31,557 bases of DNA from a virus. Numbering within the stretch: position 1 is the first letter of the stretch; each line of letters begins with the position of its first letter. Location: positions 1 through 31,557 of the IMG/VR virus record IMGVR_UViG_3300021475_000041, one strand, 5' to 3'. The translations under genes were made by a program, and so were the position numbers. Below are positions 22,266-30,537 of this stretch, one piece after another. Below the pieces are notes generated by a model. The model saw only the letters and a program-made list of their open reading frames with translations. It searched no databases and had not been told where the DNA came from.

Positions 22266-24510
22266 CGATCTCGACTTCACCCGGCTTGCTGATGAGGTTG
22301 CGGCGCGCCTGATCGATCAAGCGGGACCGCGCGTTAGCTTCACGCAGCTTGCCCGCGATTGGCAACCCGGCGAAATCCACGAGCAGGGCGCCGTTGTCTC
22401 GCACCAGGGCGGTATCTGGCAGGCGCGCGTGCGCACCGCGTCGCGACCGTCCGCCGAGACCGGCGAGTGGTTGCTCCTGACCAATGGCATCCGGCTCGTG
22501 CGCAGCTATCAGGAGCGCGACGATCCGCGCGTGTTCGGCTTGCTGATCGGGCTGACCGGCGGGAGGACGATCGATCTCCCGTTCCGGCTCGCGCTACCGG
22601 TGCACCGAGGCCAATACCGCGCCGGCGCGCATTACTTCGAAGGCGATGAGGTCGAATTCGGCGGCGCGACGTTCCGCGCGTTGATCGAGGCCCCCGGCGC
22701 GCCGGACGGCGAAGGCTGGATCGTGGTCGCCGCGCGCGGTCGCCAGGGCTTTACCGGCGAGCGCGGACCGCAAGGCGAGATCGGGCCGGCCGGCGAGCGC
22801 GGCGAGCCAGGAGCCGCCGGCCGCGACGGACCGCGCGGCGACGCCGGCGAGCCGGGGCCGCGCGGACCGGGGATCGCCGCGATCGAGCCGGTCGCCGGTA
22901 ACCCCGGCTTTATTCGCGTGGTCCTCGAGGACGGCTCGATCTCGGACCCGATCGAGGTCTCGACGATGCGCTTCGTCGGCATCTATCGACCGGGCGCCGA
23001 GTATGAGCGCGGCAATATCGTCCGGCTCGGCTTCAATCTCTGGATATGCGTCGAATCGACCGGTGACGTTCCGACCGCGACATCCGACAAGTGGACGATC
23101 TTCCTTGTCGCGCCGGAGATGGCTCTCGGTGGCGCGAGTGGCGGCGGCGCTCCCGATCTGCCGACGCTCGATCAGCGCTATGTGAACAAGGCCGGCGGCG
23201 ATTGGATGAATGGACCGCTGCAAATTCGCAGCGATACGATGGCCTTCCCCGGTCTGCAATTCGTCAATACGGCAGGCGACGTGATGATCGGCGGAATTCG
23301 AAGCATCGTCCGGCCGGGCGATGGCGGCGAATTGACGCTTTCGGTGCTGGTCGGCACCGCGCTCTTGGATGCGATAGGCATCTATCCCGGTCTCGATGGC
23401 CTTCCGCACGTCAATGTCTTTACCGAGCCGACCGTCGATAATGACGTCGCGACGAAGCGCTATGTCGATCAGTTCGCCGGCGGCGGCGCTTTCCTTCCGC
23501 TCGCCGGCGGCACGATGACCGGCGTGCTTCTGTTCGCGGCGGGGCAGGGCTTGGGATTCCTGCCGGGATTCTCTGCGGTCTATGAAGACGCCGCTGGGTT
23601 GACGCTCCGGCAGGCGAACGGCGACGCCGGCGTATTCATCGAGGGAAGCGGCGGCACACCCGGTTCGCGGCGTCGCATTCTAGTCGAGGGCGATGCTCTA
23701 ACACAGGGCGACGCCGACAACCGGTATCTGGCAATCATCGGCAGTCAGGTTCACGGAGAACTCACTTTCGTTCGCCCAGATGGCAATCCGGACCTTCCCT
23801 TACAGCCCGGTATTACGTTTAGCGCGCGACTTGCGCGTATCTATTGGGACGTCGCCGGCTTGATTATCCGGCGCGGCACGGCAAACGAGCCGGTGGTAAT
23901 CGAGAACAACAATGGCACGGCGCGTAGTCCGATTATCACGCAGGCAATGGGCGACGCGCGCTATCTGCAACTCGCCGCCGGCGGAATCGTCGCCGGACCG
24001 ATGCAACTCTTGCAGACGCCGATCCTTCCGACCGACGTCGTGACGAAGGGTTACGTCGATACCACCGCGAGCACGCCGATCACGCTCCGCACGCAAGTCT
24101 ATATGCCGGATGAATTCGCTATCGCGGCGCCGTCCACGGCGACGGTGTTCTTCGATCAAGACTTCCAGCTTCCGCCGACCGGTATCCGGATGCTGCTGAT
24201 TACGGTCGATCCGATGTTCGCTTCGGCCGATGCGGCAGGCACGCCCTGGTATGTGGTCTATGGCTGCAACCTCATCGCGATCGAAAGCTCGATGATGGTT
24301 TACAAGATGGACAATACCAGTCCGGCCGGGATGCTCCGGTCCCAGGCGAAGTTTGCTGTTGGCGTCGATGCGACGCCCGGCTTGGTGCGCGTCACACTGA
24401 CCGTGCGCTGCCCGACGGTAGGATCGCCGGTGGTTCAGGTCGGTGTCGGCGGCACGATCGCGCCGACCATGCGCACTCTCGTTACCATTCAGGATTTGGG
24501 ACCGCCGTAA
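22258..24510 (+). CDS. collagen-containing fibre paralogue 2
   Basis: The product has 750 residues; its start overlaps the first fibre gene by eight bases. It repeats the plan of its neighbour on a smaller scale: a short helical N-terminus, a CBM5/12-like module at 33-75 (W-Q-P-G-E-I-H-E-Q-G-A-V-V), a second module with H-Y-F-E-G-D-E-V near 125-140, collagen G-x-y repeats at 161-205, another sugar-binding-like module near 225-270, and several G-G-T-M-T-G/K-G-Y-V-D fibre repeats. The last 130 residues differ from the other two and form a beta-rich tip without an S74 chaperone. It probably trimerises and may bind glycans of the host surface. Confidence 0.78.
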   Translation: MPDDLDFTRLADEVAARLIDQAGPRVSFTQLARDWQPGEIHEQGAVVSHQGGIWQARVRTASRPSAETGEWLLLTNGIRLVRSYQERDDPRVFGLLIGLTGGRTIDLPFRLALPVHRGQYRAGAHYFEGDEVEFGGATFRALIEAPGAPDGEGWIVVAARGRQGFTGERGPQGEIGPAGERGEPGAAGRDGPRGDAGEPGPRGPGIAAIEPVAGNPGFIRVVLEDGSISDPIEVSTMRFVGIYRPGAEYERGNIVRLGFNLWICVESTGDVPTATSDKWTIFLVAPEMALGGASGGGAPDLPTLDQRYVNKAGGDWMNGPLQIRSDTMAFPGLQFVNTAGDVMIGGIRSIVRPGDGGELTLSVLVGTALLDAIGIYPGLDGLPHVNVFTEPTVDNDVATKRYVDQFAGGGAFLPLAGGTMTGVLLFAAGQGLGFLPGFSAVYEDAAGLTLRQANGDAGVFIEGSGGTPGSRRRILVEGDALTQGDADNRYLAIIGSQVHGELTFVRPDGNPDLPLQPGITFSARLARIYWDVAGLIIRRGTANEPVVIENNNGTARSPIITQAMGDARYLQLAAGGIVAGPMQLLQTPILPTDVVTKGYVDTTASTPITLRTQVYMPDEFAIAAPSTATVFFDQDFQLPPTGIRMLLITVDPMFASADAAGTPWYVVYGCNLIAIESSMMVYKMDNTSPAGMLRSQAKFAVGVDATPGLVRVTLTVRCPTVGSPVVQVGVGGTIAPTMRTLVTIQDLGPP

Positions 24511-25847
24511 TGGATGAGATCGCCCTCGCCGAAGCCGTCGCGACGGCTCTCGCTGAACGGCTCGGCGCGCAGCCGGCCGGTCGCCTGATCGGCGTCGCCG
24601 AGCCAGCGATGACCGCGCCCGTCGATTTGACGCAACCGGCGCGCGTCTGGCGCGAGGGCGATATCTATGAACAGGCGGCGGTTGTCTTTCACGCCGGCGG
24701 CTTGTGGCAGTCGCGCCAGCCGACCGCCGCGCGTCCGCCAGGACGGATCGGCGAGTGGCTGTTGATCGCCGATGGCATCCGCTCGGTGCACGCCTATCAG
24801 GAGGGCGTCGATCCGCGCGCGTTCGGCGTGGTGGTAACGCTCGCCTCCGGCAACGTGATCGATCTGCCGGTCCGTCTGCCGCTGCCGTTGCATCGCGGCG
24901 CGCATGATCCGGCAATCGCCTATCACCAGGGCGATGAAGTCGCCTTCGCCGGCGCGACGTATCGCGCGCTCCACGACGCGCCGGGACCGCCGGACGGCGA
25001 CGGCTGGGCGATGGTCTCGGCGTCCGGCCGCGACGGCGAGCGCGGCGAGCAAGGCCCACCGGGCGAACGCGGCGAACCGGGCGCTACCGGCTCGCCGGGC
25101 GTGCCTGGACCCGCTGGCGGGCTTGGCCCGCTTGGTCCCCAAGGCCGACCCGGTCGCGGCGTCTCCGGCGTCCGTAGCCCCGGCGTCGGCATGGTCCAGC
25201 TAATCTTCGACGATGAGGTATTGAGCGATCCGATCGACGTGACCGCGTTCCGCTATCGCGGCGCGTATCAGCCCGGAGCGAGCTACGGCGCCGGCGATGT
25301 CGTCCGGCTCGGCTATAACCTCTGGATCGCGGTTGTCGGCACCGATGGCGTGCCGGGTGCGAGCAATCCGGATTGGGCGCTGTTCCTACCGGGCGTCGAG
25401 CCGTCGAGCGGCGGCGCCGGCGGCGGTAGCGGCGGCGGCTTCACCCAGGCGGACGCCGATCAGCTCTATCTATCGCTCGGCGGCGGCGAGGTCACCGGTC
25501 CGTTGCAGGTGCCGCTTGGCGCGCTCGCCGGACCGGCTCTGCAATTTGGCGCAACCGCGACCGGATTATTTTCAGCCGGTGGGGCGCTAATCGTCGATGT
25601 CGGCGGCACTTTGGTAGCTCAGTTTATGCAGGCCCAGGTGATGATGGTTGTGCCGTTGAATATGGCACTTAACCGGATCACCAATCTGGCGGCGCCAGCC
25701 GCCGCGAGCGATGCCGCACCGCGCAGTTACGTCGATACCACGGACGCGGCAACGCGCAGCTACGTCGATACAACGGACGCGGCAACGCGCGCACTTATTA
25801 CCGCGCTCGATGCGCGCGTCGCCGCATTGGAGGCGGCGGGACCATGA
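24510..25847 (+). CDS. collagen-containing fibre paralogue 3, short form
   Basis: A 445-residue protein whose start shares one base with the preceding stop. Residues 45-170 hold two small beta modules (W-R-E-G-D-I-Y-E-Q-A-A-V-V and Y-H-Q-G-D-E-V-A-F-A-G-A-T-Y), then collagen repeats at 173-218, then R-G-V-S-G-V-R-S and a third module nearly identical in DNA to that of the first fibre gene. A Gly-rich linker and two 11-residue repeats (R-S-Y-V-D-T-T-D-A-A-T) lead to a coiled-coil end (A-R-V-A-A-L-E-A-A). It lacks a receptor-tip domain, so it could be a shaft or adaptor, or a truncated relic. Confidence 0.78.
   Translation: MDEIALAEAVATALAERLGAQPAGRLIGVAEPAMTAPVDLTQPARVWREGDIYEQAAVVFHAGGLWQSRQPTAARPPGRIGEWLLIADGIRSVHAYQEGVDPRAFGVVVTLASGNVIDLPVRLPLPLHRGAHDPAIAYHQGDEVAFAGATYRALHDAPGPPDGDGWAMVSASGRDGERGEQGPPGERGEPGATGSPGVPGPAGGLGPLGPQGRPGRGVSGVRSPGVGMVQLIFDDEVLSDPIDVTAFRYRGAYQPGASYGAGDVVRLGYNLWIAVVGTDGVPGASNPDWALFLPGVEPSSGGAGGGSGGGFTQADADQLYLSLGGGEVTGPLQVPLGALAGPALQFGATATGLFSAGGALIVDVGGTLVAQFMQAQVMMVVPLNMALNRITNLAAPAAASDAAPRSYVDTTDAATRSYVDTTDAATRALITALDARVAALEAAGP
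25152..25178 (+). repeat. 27-base direct repeat, copy in third fibre gene
   Basis: Exact copy of 17748-17774, with 25230-25264 matching 17826-17860. The two tracts lie about 7.4 kb apart in the same frame and orientation, so recombination would fuse fibre 1 to fibre 3 and delete fibre 2. Confidence 0.85.
25722..25787 (+). repeat. two tandem 33-base units near the fibre 3 C-terminus
   Basis: Units 25722-25754 and 25755-25787 differ at only two positions (T/C and C/A) and encode R-S-Y-V-D-T-T-D-A-A-T twice. Recent duplication of a trimerisation-repeat step. Confidence 0.8.
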
Positions 25848-26470
25848 GCCACGCGCGCCGGCGCTGGTCCTGGCATCACCCCGACCTGCACGCGCGCCTG
25901 GTCCGGCTAAAGCTGCCGACCGTTACGCCGCTCGAATTGCCCGAGATCGTCTTGCATCTCCGGCTCGATCCTGGCGCCGATAGCGGTCCCGAGGCGCCGT
26001 TGCTGACCTCGATGCTCGCGTCCGCGATCGGCCATCTGGAGCGCTACTGCTCGGTCGCGATTATGGAACAGGACTGGCGAATAACGCTGCACGAATGGCC
26101 GCCGGCGTATCAGGGCCTCGAATTGCCTCTCCCGCCGTTCGCCGAATTGCTCGCGGTCCGGACCGCCGAGGGGCCGGCCGATATCGCCGACTATCTAATC
26201 GAGCCGGACGATCGCTTTCCGGCCGTGCTCTATCCGGTCTCGCAATTCTGGCCGCAAGTGACGCGCGGACCGCTCGCCATTTCGATTGATTTTCGCGCCG
26301 GCCGCGAGACCGCCGACGAAGTGCCGGCCGATATCAAGCAAGCGCTGCTGCTCGCGATCGCCGCGTGGTATGAGAACCGCGAAGCGCTGACACAATTCAC
26401 GCTTACGCCGATGATCGAGCTTGGCTGGCAAGCGTTGCTCGGTCCGTATCGCCAGGAGGGCTTCGCCTGA
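25844..26470 (+). CDS. head-tail connector protein (gp6/phiE125 gp8-like)
   Basis: A 208-residue protein joined to fibre 3 by an ATGA overlap. It fits the connector family that docks on the portal: residues 25-60 form a helical part with V-L-H-L-R-L-D, then S-M-L-A-S-A-I-G-H-L-E-R-Y-C, a beta region (D-W-R-I-T-L-H-E-W-P, L-P-L-P-P-F), and a closing helix D-I-K-Q-A-L-L-L-A-I-A-A-W-Y-E-N-R-E with the typical W-Y-x-x-R-E end. It forms the first ring of the neck. Confidence 0.85.
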   Translation: MSHARRRWSWHHPDLHARLVRLKLPTVTPLELPEIVLHLRLDPGADSGPEAPLLTSMLASAIGHLERYCSVAIMEQDWRITLHEWPPAYQGLELPLPPFAELLAVRTAEGPADIADYLIEPDDRFPAVLYPVSQFWPQVTRGPLAISIDFRAGRETADEVPADIKQALLLAIAAWYENREALTQFTLTPMIELGWQALLGPYRQEGFA

Positions 26471-26871
26471 TGCCCGAAGGCAAGGCGCCCCCGATCGGCT
26501 ATCTCCGCAATCTCGCCGACGTGTTCGAATGGACCGACGTCCCGCAGATCGGCGGCGCCGGCGTTGTTCCCGGCTATGTGCCGATCGCCAAGTGCTGGTG
26601 CTCGATCAAGATAAAGGCCGGGGAGACGTGGCTGAACGGTGCGCAGACCGGCGAAGCGACCGGACCGCGCGGGACGCATACGATCCGGACGCGGTTCCGC
26701 GAGTATCTAACCACGCGCCACATGCTGGAGATCGCCGGCAAGCGATACCGGATCGTCTCGGTCACCAATGACGATGCGCGCCGCTATACCCAATTGGAGG
26801 CCGAGCTTTACGGCGACGCGGCGATCATCGGCATCGGTCCGCCGATACCGCTTGGCCTGGAGGACGCATGA
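26470..26871 (+). CDS. head closure (head-tail adaptor) protein
   Basis: The product has 133 residues; its start shares a base with the connector stop (TGATG). The small beta-barrel pattern of the head-closure family is visible: P-I-A-K-C-W-C-S-I-K-I-K near 37-48, R-G-T-H-T-I-R-T-R-F near 67-76, L-E-I-A-G-K-R-Y-R-I-V-S-V-T-N-D-D (86-102), and a short C-terminal strand. It would seal the connector after packaging. The order connector, closure, gp10 is the standard HK97-type neck module. Confidence 0.8.
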   Translation: MPEGKAPPIGYLRNLADVFEWTDVPQIGGAGVVPGYVPIAKCWCSIKIKAGETWLNGAQTGEATGPRGTHTIRTRFREYLTTRHMLEIAGKRYRIVSVTNDDARRYTQLEAELYGDAAIIGIGPPIPLGLEDA

Positions 26872-27323
26872 TCGAGATCAAATTCGCCTCGGTTAGCTAT
26901 ACGCAATTTGACCGGAAGGGCGTCCGGTCCGCGATGGGCAAAGCGGCGCGGATCGTCGCGGCGCAGCTTCGCAAGCTGTTGAATACGCGCGGCGGCTCGG
27001 GCCGGGTCTATCGCCGTGGCGGTCGCGCGCATACCGCGTCGGCGTCCGGAAGCCCGCCGGCGCGCTTTACCGGCAATCTCGTGCGCAGCGTGAAGGGTCG
27101 CGCCTCGAGGCGCGGTTACGCGTTCGTAGTCTCGGCGATCGCGCCGCACGCGCATCTGCTCGAAATGGGCACCGAGCGGATGACGTCGCGGCCGGCATTC
27201 GCGCCGATCTTCGGCAAGCAGGCGGGCGCGATCGAGGATCTGCTCCGGACCGCGATCGACAAGGGGATCACGGTAACCGCCGGCTCGCCGGGACAATCGC
27301 CGAAGGGCGTCGAGATCAATTGA
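26868..27323 (+). CDS. HK97 gp10-family neck or tail-completion protein
   Basis: A 151-residue protein starting with an ATGA overlap. Family signs: an N-terminal helix with A-A-R-I-V-A-A-Q-L-R-K-L-L, P-P-A-R-F-T-G-N-L-V-R-S-V-K near 64-77, a basic central part, and A-P-H-A-H-L-L-E-M-G-T-E-R-M-T-S-R-P-A-F, the G-T-x-x-x-x-A/S-R-P-F signature, followed by a helix (A-I-E-D-L-L-R-T-A-I). It connects the neck to the tail. Confidence 0.85.
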   Translation: MIEIKFASVSYTQFDRKGVRSAMGKAARIVAAQLRKLLNTRGGSGRVYRRGGRAHTASASGSPPARFTGNLVRSVKGRASRRGYAFVVSAIAPHAHLLEMGTERMTSRPAFAPIFGKQAGAIEDLLRTAIDKGITVTAGSPGQSPKGVEIN

Positions 27324-27324
27324 G

Positions 27325-27999
27325 ATGCTCGCCGAGATCGCGCTAAAGCTCCGGCGGTCGAGCTTCACCAGTCCGATATTCGGCGATCGCGTGACGTGCG
27401 TCGCCGACGCGTCGCGCGCGATCGAATACACCGCGCTCGCGTATCCGGCCGCGTATGTCTGCTTTATGAGCGAGGACGCCGAAGAACAGTCACCAGGGTC
27501 CAATGCGAACCGCCAGCGCGTCGCGCAGCATTGGGGTGTGATTATCGGTCTCGACGCGACGATGGATATTCGCGGCCAGCAACCGGCGGAAAGCATCGAC
27601 GGCATTCGCCGCGCGGTATTCCACGCAATCTATAACTGGGCGCCGACCAAGGATTACGGCTTGCTTTGGTATGAAAGCTGCAAGTTGCTGGAGATCAGCC
27701 GCGCGAACACGTTCTGGCTGATGACGTTCGGCAGCTACATCTGGGTTTGCGAGGACGACGGCGAGACCCAGGAGCAATTCGATCCGTTGCCGGCGTTCGA
27801 AGGCGCGAACGTCAAGGTCGATTGGTTACAGCCGCACGATCGAGGCGAGCCACCGAGCCAGGAATATGATCCGCGCTTCGGTCCGGCGCCGTGGTCGAGC
27901 GGTCCCGAGGGACGCGTTGAAACCGAGATGAGGATCGATGTGCCATGGCAGACCCGCGAGAGGATCGTCTCTATGTCAAACCGGCGCAGGGGCGGCTAG
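27325..27999 (+). CDS. tail terminator-like protein
   Basis: The product has 224 residues; it begins one base after the gp10 stop. The middle of the protein is alpha/beta, with Y-P-A-A-Y-V-C-F near 40-47, Q-H-W-G-V-I-I-G-L-D-A near 68-78, I-D-G-I-R-R-A-V-F-H-A-I near 91-102, and Y-G-L-L-W-Y-E-S-C-K. This pattern and the gene's position between gp10 and the sheath fit the tail terminator of Mu-type tails (Gp37-like), which caps the tail tube. The acidic and Pro-rich tail from 185 is unusual. Assignment rests mainly on position and fold pattern. Confidence 0.62.
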   Translation: MLAEIALKLRRSSFTSPIFGDRVTCVADASRAIEYTALAYPAAYVCFMSEDAEEQSPGSNANRQRVAQHWGVIIGLDATMDIRGQQPAESIDGIRRAVFHAIYNWAPTKDYGLLWYESCKLLEISRANTFWLMTFGSYIWVCEDDGETQEQFDPLPAFEGANVKVDWLQPHDRGEPPSQEYDPRFGPAPWSSGPEGRVETEMRIDVPWQTRERIVSMSNRRRGG

Positions 28000-28145
28000 T
28001 GCGCCACCCGCGCACGTTCCGGCCGATCGCCGAGCACGGCCAGGACGTGACCAATGAGCGCGGCTATTTTACGCGCCGGCTCGACGCCGGCGACGTCGAG
28101 CGAGTAGCCGCGCCCGCGCGGCGTGCACCGAAAAAGGAGGCCTGA
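27945..28145 (+). CDS. DUF2635 protein (Mu gp38-like)
   Basis: A 66-residue protein overlapping the previous gene by 55 bases in another frame. It shows the compact DUF2635 pattern: L-Y-V-K-P-A-Q-G-R-L-V-R-H-P near 9-22, then H-G-Q-D-V, Y-F-T-R-R-L-D-A-G-D-V. In Mu-like phages this gene lies right before the sheath gene, as here. Its 3' end carries the perfect AAGGAGG site (28134-28140) used by the sheath gene. Role in tail assembly unknown. Confidence 0.75.
   Translation: MADPREDRLYVKPAQGRLVRHPRTFRPIAEHGQDVTNERGYFTRRLDAGDVERVAAPARRAPKKEA
28134..28140 (+). promoter_or_regulatory. consensus ribosome binding site for the sheath gene
   Basis: AAGGAGG eight bases before the sheath ATG at 28149, the strongest such site in the window, in keeping with the high copy number of sheath protein. 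Confidence 0.8.
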
Positions 28146-28148
28146 TCG

Positions 28149-29630
28149 ATGGCAATCAGCTTTAAGAATATTCCGCGCAATCTCCGGGTGCCGCTCGCCT
28201 ATTTCGAGATGGACAACTCGCTCGCCGGCAACGCGACCGCGCTTCAGGTCGCGCTGTTGCTCGGCACGGTTCCGGCGACGGCGGCGCTGCCGGTCAATAC
28301 GCCGACGCTGGTCTCATCCGCCGATGAGGCCCGCTCGCTCTGCGGCGCCGGTTCGGCGTTCGGCCGGCAGGCGCAGCGCTGGTTCGCGAACAACGCCAGC
28401 GTGCCGCTCTATCTGCTCGCCGGCGGACAAACCGGCTTCACCGCTGCGGTCGGTCGCATCGCATGGGCGGGCGATGTGACCGCGAGCGGGACGATCCCGC
28501 TTTATATCGGCTCGCGCCGCTGCCCGGTGCTGGTCGCAACCGGCGATGACGCCGAAGCCGTCGCCCAGGCGGTCGCCGACGCGATCAACGCGGACCCGAC
28601 GCTCGGAATTGTCGCGAGTATTGTCGGCGCGACGCCGGAGGAAACCGTCCTAACCGCCGCGCAGCTTGGCATCCTTGGCCCGCTCGATATCGGCTTCGCC
28701 TATGCCGGCGCGGTCGGCGGCGAAGCGATGCCGGCGGGGATTACCGCGACCGTGACGCCGATGACCGCCGGCACCGGTAGCCCCGATGTCGCGGCGCTGC
28801 TCGGCTCGATCGGCGATGCGCCATTCGACTTCGTGATCTGCCCCTATTGGGCGGCGCCGAACCTCGATGCGCTCGACGAATTCTTTAACGACACAAGCGG
28901 GCGCTGGAGTTGGCAGTCGCAGCTATATGGCCACGGCTTTACCGCGACGCGGCAACCGCTCGGCGCGCTCAGCACGCTCGGGCAATCGCGCAACGGTCAG
29001 CACGTCTCGATTATGGGCTTCGCCGGCTCGCATACGCCGGCGGACGAATGGCTGACCGCGTATGTCGGACAGGCGGCGGGATCGTTGATCGTCGATCCGG
29101 CGCGACCGGTGCAAGCGTTGCCGCTGATCGGCGTTATGGCGCCGGATCGAGGGAGCCGGTTCACCATCTTGGAACGTCAGGTGCTCTATTTCGATGGCAT
29201 AAGCGCTACCTACGTCACCGAGGATGGGACCGTCTATATCGACCGGCTTATTACGACATACAGACAGAACGTGTGGGGCGCGCCGGACGATAGCTACCTT
29301 GATGTCGAGACCATGTTCACGGCGCAATATTTCAACCGGTTTATGAAGAACCGGATTCTGCTGAAATATCCGCGCCACAAGCTCGCCAACGATGGCACCC
29401 GGTTCGGCGTCGGTCAGGCGATCGTCACGCCGGCGATCATCCGCGCCGAGATGGTCGCCGGCTATGGCGAGTTGGAGGAGCTAGGCTTGATGGAGAACCT
29501 CGACGGCTTCGAGGCGGCGTTGATCGTCGAGCGCAACGCGCAGGACCCGAACCGGGTCGATGTGTTGCTGCCGCCCGACTTCGTGAATCAATTGCGTATC
29601 TTCGCCGCGCTGACCCAATTCCGGTTGTGA
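28149..29630 (+). CDS. contractile tail sheath protein (Mu gpL-like)
   Basis: A 493-residue protein that forms the contractile outer tube, marking the phage as a myovirus. Family features: N-terminal I-S-F-K-N-I-P-R-N-L-R-V-P-L, then L-L-G-T-V-P, the S-A-D-E-A-R-S-L-C-G-A-G-S-A-F-G-R-Q segment near 57-74, F-D-F-V-I-C-P-Y-W-A near 226-235, and in the last 150 residues Y-I-D-R-L-I-T-T-Y, D-V-E-T-M-F-T and the closing beta elements (V-D-V-L-L-P-P-D-F-V-N-Q-L-R). Length is normal for the family. Confidence 0.9.
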   Translation: MAISFKNIPRNLRVPLAYFEMDNSLAGNATALQVALLLGTVPATAALPVNTPTLVSSADEARSLCGAGSAFGRQAQRWFANNASVPLYLLAGGQTGFTAAVGRIAWAGDVTASGTIPLYIGSRRCPVLVATGDDAEAVAQAVADAINADPTLGIVASIVGATPEETVLTAAQLGILGPLDIGFAYAGAVGGEAMPAGITATVTPMTAGTGSPDVAALLGSIGDAPFDFVICPYWAAPNLDALDEFFNDTSGRWSWQSQLYGHGFTATRQPLGALSTLGQSRNGQHVSIMGFAGSHTPADEWLTAYVGQAAGSLIVDPARPVQALPLIGVMAPDRGSRFTILERQVLYFDGISATYVTEDGTVYIDRLITTYRQNVWGAPDDSYLDVETMFTAQYFNRFMKNRILLKYPRHKLANDGTRFGVGQAIVTPAIIRAEMVAGYGELEELGLMENLDGFEAALIVERNAQDPNRVDVLLPPDFVNQLRIFAALTQFRL

Positions 29631-29638
29631 GAACGACA

Positions 29639-29815
29639 ATGGATATCGGGTTCATCTTCTGGCTGCTGATGCTCCTGTGGATCATCGGCTGGTTCGGCGG
29701 CAGCTTCGGACCGCCGCCCTACGCGCAACACTGGCAGCGGTGGAACGTGCTCTTTCTTTTCGTTCTGCTGTTCCTGCTCGGCTGGCGCATCTTCGGCTTC
29801 ATTATTCGCGGATAG
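29639..29815 (+). CDS. small two-helix membrane protein
   Basis: The product has 58 residues from the ATG at 29639; an in-frame GTG at 29627 would add four. Two membrane helices are plain: I-F-W-L-L-M-L-L-W-I-I-G-W-F-G-G and V-L-F-L-F-V-L-L-F-L-L-G-W-R-I-F, joined by a Pro-rich, aromatic turn. It sits between sheath and tube genes, where a membrane protein is not expected for assembly. It could be a moron that acts on the host envelope. No family recognised. Confidence 0.6.
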   Translation: MDIGFIFWLLMLLWIIGWFGGSFGPPPYAQHWQRWNVLFLFVLLFLLGWRIFGFIIRG

Positions 29816-29824
29816 GGGGACACA

Positions 29825-30202
29825 ATGGCTAATCAATGCGTCGCCGGCGAGTGCTTCGTCAAAGTCGATAGCCGTCAGTTGTCGGTGCGCGGCACGCTGA
29901 CGATCTCGCCGAACCGACTGACCCGGACCTCGGTCGCCGGTCTCGACGGCATCCACGGTTACCAGTCGGTATTCCGCGCGCCGTATATCGAGATCGAGAT
30001 CACCAATCGTCCGCAGTTTCCGCTAACCGATCTGGAGAAAGTGGTCGATGCGACGGTTACCGCCGAGCTAGAGAACGGCGAGGTGTGGGTATTGCGGAAC
30101 GCATTCCAGACCGGCGACCTCGAACTGAATGCCGCCGATGGCACCTGCACCGTCCGCTTTGACGGTATGGACTGCCGGCGCCAGATGTCGCAGGCCGCGT
30201 GA
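29825..30202 (+). CDS. tail tube protein (Mu gpM-like)
   Basis: A 125-residue protein that forms the inner tube within the sheath. GGGGGA precedes the start. The sequence is beta-rich with family features: G-E-C-F-V-K-V-D-S-R-Q-L near 8-19, L-T-I-S-P-N near 25-30, E-I-E-I-T-N-R-P near 56-63, a V-D-A-T-V-T-A-E-L-E-N-G core, N-A-F-Q-T-G-D-L-E-L, and T-V-R-F-D-G. It follows the sheath, as in Mu and P2. Confidence 0.85.
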   Translation: MANQCVAGECFVKVDSRQLSVRGTLTISPNRLTRTSVAGLDGIHGYQSVFRAPYIEIEITNRPQFPLTDLEKVVDATVTAELENGEVWVLRNAFQTGDLELNAADGTCTVRFDGMDCRRQMSQAA

Positions 30203-30537
30203 TGAGCGACCAGCCGCCGCGCGTCCTGCGCGTTGTCGTGCCGTTGATCGCGCCGATTACCCACGGCGACGAAGTGCTGACCGAGTTAGAGCTAACCGAG
30301 CCGGACCTCGGCGATATGATGAAGCTCGACGAAGCCACCGGCGATATGACCGAGACGCTCTATACGATCTGCGCTTGCGCGAAGCTGCCGCCGTCCGTCA
30401 TCAAGCAACTAAAGCTGCGCGACGTTAAGACGATCGGGGAGGCGGCGGCGAAAATGCTGGGGGAAGCGTCCCTGGCGACTGGCGGGAGGCAGCGGCGTGG
30501 CTCGCCTATCAGTTTAGCTGGTCGCCGAGCGAGCTAA
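30202..30537 (+). CDS. tail assembly chaperone, short form (Mu gp41-like)
   Basis: The product has 111 residues; TGATG overlap with the tube stop. The start with E-L-E-L-T-E-P-D-L-G-D-M-M-K-L-D near 27-42 matches the E-x-x-x-x-x-P-x-x-x-D pattern of the short chaperone. After residue 87 the frame becomes low-quality (Arg/Gly/Ser-rich), while the -1 frame turns into good protein, so this form is the product made when no frameshift happens. It helps the tape measure fold and tube assemble. Confidence 0.8.
   Translation: MSDQPPRVLRVVVPLIAPITHGDEVLTELELTEPDLGDMMKLDEATGDMTETLYTICACAKLPPSVIKQLKLRDVKTIGEAAAKMLGEASLATGGRQRRGSPISLAGRRAS

Noticed and set aside
23800-25059. Minus-strand frame of 419 codons within the fibre genes
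   Set aside because: Arg/Pro-rich antisense of fibre 2 and fibre 3, where G-x-y repeats and high GC keep the opposite frame open.
16914-25847. Diversity-generating retroelement acting on the fibre tips
   Set aside because: No reverse transcriptase and no adenine-specific template/variable repeat pair was seen in the window.
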